From: Candidatus Microbacterium phytovorans
GTDB taxonomy: Bacteria > Actinomycetota > Actinomycetes > Actinomycetales > Microbacteriaceae
DNA length: 64,000 nt
Direction of reading: 5' to 3'
NCBI GenBank assembly: GCA_029202445.1
Contig: CP119321.1
Location: 2,418,001-2,482,000, forward strand
In this document: one piece after another, positions 59,537 through 64,000 of the stretch
Numbering within the stretch: the first letter of the stretch is position 1
How the letters are laid out: each line of letters starts with the position of its first letter
Position numbers and translations under genes: made by a program
Notes under the pieces: model-generated
Databases searched by the model: none
The model's input: the letters and a program-made list of their open reading frames with translations, nothing else
What the model was told of the DNA's origin: nothing

Positions 59537-60856
59537 ATGACACCGCAACACCGAACGATCTTCGCGCTGCCATTGACCTTCTTCGGTTTCCTGATGGCAG
59601 TGGCCGTCTCAGACCTCGGAGACTCCTTTCGGTTGCTTGCGCTCGATCTGTGGTTCTACGAATCGAGTACGGACAAAGAGGGCGCGCGCCTCACGCTCCT
59701 TCTCGCATCAGTCATCCCTGCCCTTCTGGTGGCGCCACTCGCGGGGGCTGTCGCAGACCGTTTCGACCTGCGACGCACGTTCATCGCGACGACCGCACTG
59801 CGGGGCATCATCAGTCTCGGTCTCGCGGCCGTCGCACACAGCCTCGGAGTCGGGGAGACCGCCATCGTCCTTGTTGTCGCGTCCGCGGTTGCGAGCGTCT
59901 TCTTCACGTCCTCGGCCTTCGTGTTCGTGCCGAGACTCGTCAAGCAGAATCTTCTCCCTCGCGCGAACGGCATCCTGGAATCGATGACGTGGGCGCTCGC
60001 GGCGGTTGGGCCGGCCGCAGGGGCACTCGCGTTCGCCGCCTGGGGGCCGGCCCCTTCCTTCCTCATTGACGGCGCATCCTTCCTGCTCTCCGCCCTCCTC
60101 TTCAAGTACGTACTCGTGAAGCCTGTCAAAGAGGTGACCGACCAGCGGCGCGCCCGAGGTGGCGTCCGCCAGTTGGCTCGGGAGTTCGGTGAGCTGCTTC
60201 AGGGGGTCGGTCCGGCCGCTGCATACCTCGCGTCGCATCGGTACGCCCTTGGGCTGCTCCTCGCGTCCTACGGGGTTACCATCACGGCCGCGGCGAACTC
60301 GTTCAGCTTGATCTTCCTTATCGCGGTCGACTTGCAGCTGCCAGCGGAAGCGTTCGGTCTTGTGCTGTCCTGGAACGGAGTCGTCGCCGTGGTAGCCGCA
60401 CTCATCGTCGGCTTCATTGTCCGAGCCTCCGGGATGCAGACGCTGTACCTGGCCTGCCTTGGACTGTTTGCGGTGGCACAGATCATCATCGGCTTGGCGC
60501 CCAACCTGTTCATCCTCATCATTGGCGTTGCCCTCAGCGCGCTCATCAACGCTCCCTACAACGTCGCGGTGACGACGCTCTTCCAGACCTCCATCGCTGA
60601 TGAGTATCTCGGCCGCGTCGAGGGCCTCGACGTGAGCGTCGACAACGCACTGCGTATCGGTACTCTGATCGCGGCCGCGGCTGCCGTAGCTACATGGGGG
60701 CCGCGTTCTGTTCTCGTGGTGTCGGGCATCGTTGCGCTCGTCCTTCTCATTGTGGGTGGAGCACTCATGTTGAGATCAACGGGCCGCAGCGGCACGACTC
60801 GGAAGAGCGCCGATCGCTCCCTGACCGACGATCTCGCCAATCCGTCGGATAGCTGA
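59537..60856 (+). CDS. MFS-family efflux transporter
   Basis: 439 aa, 12 membrane segments, with LVAPLAGAVADRFDLRRT after TM2-3 (MFS motif A-like). Related to EntS/MefA-type exporters of small hydrophobic compounds. Codon use is looser than neighbours (more TTG, CGA, CAA), suggesting acquisition. AAGGA site 5-6 bases before the ATG. No regulator nearby. Confidence 0.88.
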   Translation: MTPQHRTIFALPLTFFGFLMAVAVSDLGDSFRLLALDLWFYESSTDKEGARLTLLLASVIPALLVAPLAGAVADRFDLRRTFIATTALRGIISLGLAAVAHSLGVGETAIVLVVASAVASVFFTSSAFVFVPRLVKQNLLPRANGILESMTWALAAVGPAAGALAFAAWGPAPSFLIDGASFLLSALLFKYVLVKPVKEVTDQRRARGGVRQLAREFGELLQGVGPAAAYLASHRYALGLLLASYGVTITAAANSFSLIFLIAVDLQLPAEAFGLVLSWNGVVAVVAALIVGFIVRASGMQTLYLACLGLFAVAQIIIGLAPNLFILIIGVALSALINAPYNVAVTTLFQTSIADEYLGRVEGLDVSVDNALRIGTLIAAAAAVATWGPRSVLVVSGIVALVLLIVGGALMLRSTGRSGTTRKSADRSLTDDLANPSDS

Positions 60857-60912
60857 GGTGCCTGCGAGATGGGCAACTTCAAAGATGGCCTGCAGGCGCA
60901 ATCACCTGCTCG

Positions 60913-62283
60913 CTATTGGAAGTCGTTGGCCATGTCGGCGAAGCGGGAGAAGTGGCCCTGGAAGGCGACGGTGACGGTGTCGGTGGGGCCGTTTCGGTGC
61001 TTCGCGACGATCAGGTCGGCCTCGCCGGCGCGGGGGCTGTCCTTCTCGTAGGCGGCTTCGCGGTGCAGCAGGATGACGATGTCGGCGTCTTGCTCGATCG
61101 AGCCCGACTCACGCAGGTCGCTGATGGCGGGCTTCTTGTCGGCCCGCTGTTCGGCGCCACGGTTCAGCTGCGACAGCGCGATCACGGGCACCTGCAGCTC
61201 CTTCGCGAGCAGCTTGAGGGCGCGGGAGAACTCGGAGACCTCCTGCTGACGCGACTCGACGCGCTTGCCGCTCGTCATGAGCTGCAGGTAGTCGATGACG
61301 ACCATCTTCAGCCCCACGCGCTGCTTCAGCTTGCGGCACTTGGCGCGGATCTCGACGAGGGTCATGTTGGGGCTGTCGTCGATGTAGAGGGGCGCGTCGT
61401 TGATGCGGCCACGCGTGGAGGCGATCGTGGTCCAGTCGCGACTGTCGAGGTTTCCCTTGCGCATGCTCTGGAGGGGCACGGCGCCCTCCGCGCTCATGAG
61501 GCGCATCGCGATCTCGCTCTTGCCCATTTCGAGCGAGAAGAAGATCGTCGGCTGGTTGTTCTTGATGGCCGCGGCGCGGGCGAAGTCGAGCGCCAGCGTG
61601 GACTTACCCATGGCGGGACGCGCAGCCACGACGATCATCTGACCGCCGTGAAGACCGTTGGTGAGCTGGTCGAGCCCGGCGAAGCCAGTGGGGATGCCGG
61701 TCATCTGACCGTCACGGCCGCGAGCGGCCTCGATCTCCTCGACGGCCGCGTCGACGGCGATCTGCAGGGGCACGTAGTCTTCGGCCTGTTCGGCGCCGGT
61801 GACCGAGTAGATCTCGGCCTGCGCGTTGTTCACGAGGTCGAGCGCGTCGCCCTGCCCGTTGTAGCCCATCTGCACGATGCGGGTGCCGGCCTCGACGAGA
61901 CGGCGCAGCAGCGCACGCTCGCGCACGATCGACGCGTAGTAGGCCGCGTTGGCCGCGGTGGGGACGATGGAGGTGAGCGAGTGCAGATAATCGGCACCGC
62001 CGGAGCGCTGCAGATCGCCCGTCTTGATGAGCTCGTCGGTGACCGCGATGACGTCGGTCGGCTCGCCGTGCGAATAGAGGGAGAGGATCGCCTCGAAGAT
62101 CAGCTCGTGCTTCGGCACGTAGAAGTCGGTGCTGCGCAGCGCCTCGATGACGTCGGCCACCGCATCGCCGGAGAGGAGCATTCCCCCGAGCGTGCTCTGC
62201 TCGGCGAGCAGGTCGTGCGGCGGGGTGCGGTCGGGTTCGCGACGCCCGCCGAGGCGCTCCTCGGAGATATCGGCGATCGACAT
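60913..62283 (-). CDS. dnaB: Replicative DNA helicase DnaB
   Basis: 456 aa hexameric fork helicase. N-terminal DnaG-interaction domain (EQSTLGGMLLSGDAVADVIE), then the RecA core: Walker A ARPAMGKST, Walker B MVVIDYLQLM, H4 region FSLEMGKSEIAMRLMSAE and the arginine-finger region SDLRESGSIEQDADIVILLHR. No intein. ATG 62283 has GGAAGGAG 6 bases upstream. The MFS gene end is 57 bp from its stop (convergent). Upstream is a 400-bp region rich in DnaA-box-like sites. Confidence 0.97.
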   Translation of the reverse strand: MSIADISEERLGGRREPDRTPPHDLLAEQSTLGGMLLSGDAVADVIEALRSTDFYVPKHELIFEAILSLYSHGEPTDVIAVTDELIKTGDLQRSGGADYLHSLTSIVPTAANAAYYASIVRERALLRRLVEAGTRIVQMGYNGQGDALDLVNNAQAEIYSVTGAEQAEDYVPLQIAVDAAVEEIEAARGRDGQMTGIPTGFAGLDQLTNGLHGGQMIVVAARPAMGKSTLALDFARAAAIKNNQPTIFFSLEMGKSEIAMRLMSAEGAVPLQSMRKGNLDSRDWTTIASTRGRINDAPLYIDDSPNMTLVEIRAKCRKLKQRVGLKMVVIDYLQLMTSGKRVESRQQEVSEFSRALKLLAKELQVPVIALSQLNRGAEQRADKKPAISDLRESGSIEQDADIVILLHREAAYEKDSPRAGEADLIVAKHRNGPTDTVTVAFQGHFSRFADMANDFQ

Positions 62284-62684
62284 ACGCACTCCTTCCACGG
62301 CCCCCACTCACCGGACCATCGGACACGCTAGGCACGGCCTCCGACAGCCGCAAACCGCCCTGTGGATAACTCTGTGGAGAGATTGCGGGAAACGCCGCAG
62401 AGGCTGTGTACAGAACCTGTGGAAAACGCCCGGGATAACATCGAGCGACGATTCTCATCTACCACTTGACCTGGACTTTTATTTTCCACGCCCTGTGGAG
62501 GGGGAACGTGGGTGAAGTGCTGCTTGAAGGTTGAGCCTTCCGTGGAGGGTTGGGGAAAACCGTGGGGAGCAAGACGGCGTTTGTCAAGTGCGGAAACGCC
62601 GCGTCGACACACATTTCTTTACGCCGTTCGGAGCCCCCTGAGGCATGCGGGAATGCCGCACGGCATCCGAGCGTCGAACACCGT
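62284..62684. promoter_or_regulatory. dnaB / QOR intergenic region with a cluster of DnaA-box-like sequences
   Basis: TGTGGATAA at 62361-62369 is a perfect DnaA box (complement TTATCCACA). Relaxed copies: TGTGGAGAG 62373-62381, TGTGGAAAA 62418-62426, TTTTCCACG 62482-62490, TGTGGAGGG 62494-62502. GATAAC and an A/T-rich stretch (TTTTATTTTCC) lie among them. No other gene is supported in this gap. Confidence 0.65.
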
Positions 62685-63602
62685 ATGAGCCTTTTCGTCG
62701 AACAGTCCGAGATCAGCGACCCTTTCGTCCTTCGCATCGTCGACCGTGAGGAGCCGCACGCCGGACCCGGCCAGGTGAGGCTCCGCGCTCGCGTCGCAGG
62801 GCTCAACCCCGTCGACTGGAAGATCGCCTCCTCGCCGCAGGCGGCGACCGCGTTCGGTATTTCCGCGCCGACGGGCTTCGGGAACGACGTCGCCGGTGAG
62901 ATCGACGAGGTCGGCGACGGCGTGACGGAGTTCGCGGTGGGCGACCGCGTGTTCGCGAGCGCACGGGGCCGCGCCGTCGCGGAGCACGTCATCCTCACGG
63001 TCGGCGCCGACGACATCCGTCACACCCCCGACGGCCTCAGCGACGACGTGGCCGGCGCGCTCCAGGTCGCCGGCCGCACGGCCGACGCCGCCCTGCGCAC
63101 GGTGGGCGCGGCATCCGGAGACACGATCCTGATCGGCGGGGCAGCGGGCGGCGTCGGCGTGCTCGTGGTGCAGCTGGCGGTGCGGCTCGGCGCGACCGTG
63201 ATCGCGACGGCATCCGAGTCCAACCACGACTACCTCCGCAGTCTGGGCGCGACGCCGACCCTCTACGGCGATGGCCTCGCAGATCGCGTGCGCGCCCTCG
63301 CGCCCCAAGGCGTCGACGCCGCGATCGACCTGCACGGCATCGCCACCGTCGAAGCCGCAGCCGAGCTCGGCGTGCCCGGCGAGCGGATCGCCACGATCGC
63401 CGCCTCCAACCCGCCGCACGGCGCGAAGCCGACCGGTGGGCGGGATGCGCACCCCGATGCCCTCGACGAGATCGCTGCGCTGCTCGCTGACGGCACCGTT
63501 ACGCTCCCGATCGCGGCACGCTTCCCCGTCTCGCAGATCGACCACGCGATCGCGCTCCAGCGAGCCGGTCACGTGCGGGGCAAGGTGATCGTCACGCTCT
63601 GA
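62685..63602 (+). CDS. Zinc-free MDR-family oxidoreductase
   Basis: 305 aa. MDR reductase like the protein at 41038-41961: N-domain RLRARVAGLNPVDWKIASS, cofactor motif DTILIGGAAGGVGVLVVQLAV, shared SESNHDYLRSLGATPTLYGDG and the same HVRGKVIVTL end. ATG 62685 (MSLFVEQSEI) matches the family; a longer frame upstream encodes unlikely sequence. Gene next to dnaB is probably a local insertion or paralogue. Confidence 0.88.
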   Translation: MSLFVEQSEISDPFVLRIVDREEPHAGPGQVRLRARVAGLNPVDWKIASSPQAATAFGISAPTGFGNDVAGEIDEVGDGVTEFAVGDRVFASARGRAVAEHVILTVGADDIRHTPDGLSDDVAGALQVAGRTADAALRTVGAASGDTILIGGAAGGVGVLVVQLAVRLGATVIATASESNHDYLRSLGATPTLYGDGLADRVRALAPQGVDAAIDLHGIATVEAAAELGVPGERIATIAASNPPHGAKPTGGRDAHPDALDEIAALLADGTVTLPIAARFPVSQIDHAIALQRAGHVRGKVIVTL

Positions 63603-63771
63603 CACCCCGTCCGCTCGCGCGGGCGCGCACCCGCGGATGCCACGAAGCTCCCGAGCGCGCAACCCCCCTGGACAACGCGCGCACGGTGGGTCTACTTTCG
63701 TGCGCACCAGGCACCCCAACGCGGTCTCGCCCCCCGAGGCCGTGAGTACGTCCCATGCGACGGAGGTGAAC

Positions 63772-64000
63772 GTGGACGCGGTGCGAACGACAGAGCAGAC
63801 CCCCTGGGTCAGGCTCGTCCTGTGCGCCGTCGGCGTGGCCGTCGGCTGGTTCGCGCTGTCCGCCGCGTTCGGCTGGGGTGCCCCCGCGTCACACGCGTCC
63901 GATGACGAATCCGACGGGCTGCTCGGCGGTGTCGTCCGCACGGTCGATTCGGTCACCGACCTTCTTCCCGACGCGGTCGAGGAGCCGGTCGACACGGTCG
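63772..64000 (+). CDS. Secreted or membrane protein, 5' part only (runs past window end)
   Basis: GTG 63772 has GGAGG 5 bases upstream. It encodes 76 or more residues: MDAVRTTEQTPWVR, a hydrophobic segment LVLCAVGVAVGWFALSAAFGW (signal or anchor), then an acidic, Val/Asp-rich stretch (DSVTDLLPDAVEEPVD). The frame is open to position 64000. Too little sequence to name it; a cell-wall or peptidoglycan-associated protein is possible. Confidence 0.65.
   Translation, partial: MDAVRTTEQTPWVRLVLCAVGVAVGWFALSAAFGWGAPASHASDDESDGLLGGVVRTVDSVTDLLPDAVEEPVDTV

Noticed and set aside
60916..62331. Plus-strand open frame of 471 codons opposite dnaB
   Set aside because: Antisense of a gene with all DnaB motifs; the reading is low-complexity (Gly, Asp, Val repeats) with no independent support.
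1..64000. tRNA, rRNA, CRISPR arrays, integrons
   Set aside because: No T-arm GTTCGAATC-type sequence in a cloverleaf context, no spaced direct repeats and no cas gene were found; the 34-38 kb repeats are palindromic and irregularly spaced, not a CRISPR array.

Overview
The window is chromosomal DNA of a high-GC actinobacterium, most likely a Microbacterium or close Microbacteriaceae relative. Support: GC-rich codon use throughout, frequent GTG starts, many 4-bp ATGA/GTGA gene overlaps, leaderless-looking starts with a -10-like hexamer just upstream, and protein types typical of that family (DUF6716 glycosyltransferase, septum-formation lipoprotein, DUF2599 protein, CmtR-like sensor). No tRNA, rRNA or CRISPR array was seen. 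About 69 genes are called.

Layout. 1-1460: csrA, then an orphan zinc-binding lipoprotein behind a palindromic Zur-type box. 1499-8132: a carbohydrate locus (two ABC permeases, a solute-binding lipoprotein, a family VIII-type esterase, a clan GH-J-like glycosidase and a LacI regulator) with two matching LacI-type palindromes. 8172-12050: a PTS operon (IIBCA permease, BglG/LicT antiterminator, ChbG-type deacetylase) behind a consensus promoter and an RNA antiterminator site that overlaps a terminator. 12132-15666: branched-chain 2-oxoacid dehydrogenase E1-alpha, E1-beta and E2. 15667-19342: an accessory patch with an IS481-type transposase, an ECF sigma factor with its probable membrane partner, and a frameshifted secreted protein. 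19339-28192: mostly core genes (GH13 glucosidase, hisC-type aminotransferase, holin-like protein, WXG-like protein plus lipase, DUF3060 lipoprotein, low-molecular-weight phosphatase, purB, an ECF sigma factor). 28198-31000: an LPXTG-anchored von Willebrand A adhesin split by one base in a G tract. 31220-36100: membrane proteins, a GSDH-type lipoprotein and an AraC-VOC-DUF1801-pdxH operon. 36153-40978: a nonulosonic (sialic-like) acid cluster containing dispersed repeats and a polypurine tract. 41038-51999: oxidoreductases, hydrolases, a MATE exporter, DUF808, YaeQ, SRPBCC, SDR and a MmyB-type regulator. 52000-54350: a second accessory patch with lipoproteins, a frameshifted DUF2599 protein, short duplications and a GNAT gene relic. 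54403-64000: a metal sensor with CDF exporter, small enzymes, a TetR locus with a strong palindrome, an MFS exporter of lower GC, dnaB with a cluster of DnaA-box-like sequences, an MDR oxidoreductase and a cut-off secreted protein.

The most unusual signals are structural. Four unrelated genes (the zinc lipoprotein, hisC, pdxH, SRPBCC) have a short tandem duplication centred on the stop codon. A palindromic repeat family (GAAAGTGGCGCA, four bases, GCGGCATCC) occurs as an isolated hairpin at 34 kb and as a 3+1 array at 38.5 kb inside the nonulosonic acid operon, and an unrelated sequence at 42.0 kb has the same 12 bp + internal loop + 9 bp geometry. Three secreted or surface protein genes each carry one frameshift. 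These could be true phase or decay events or sequencing errors, and the sequence alone cannot tell which.
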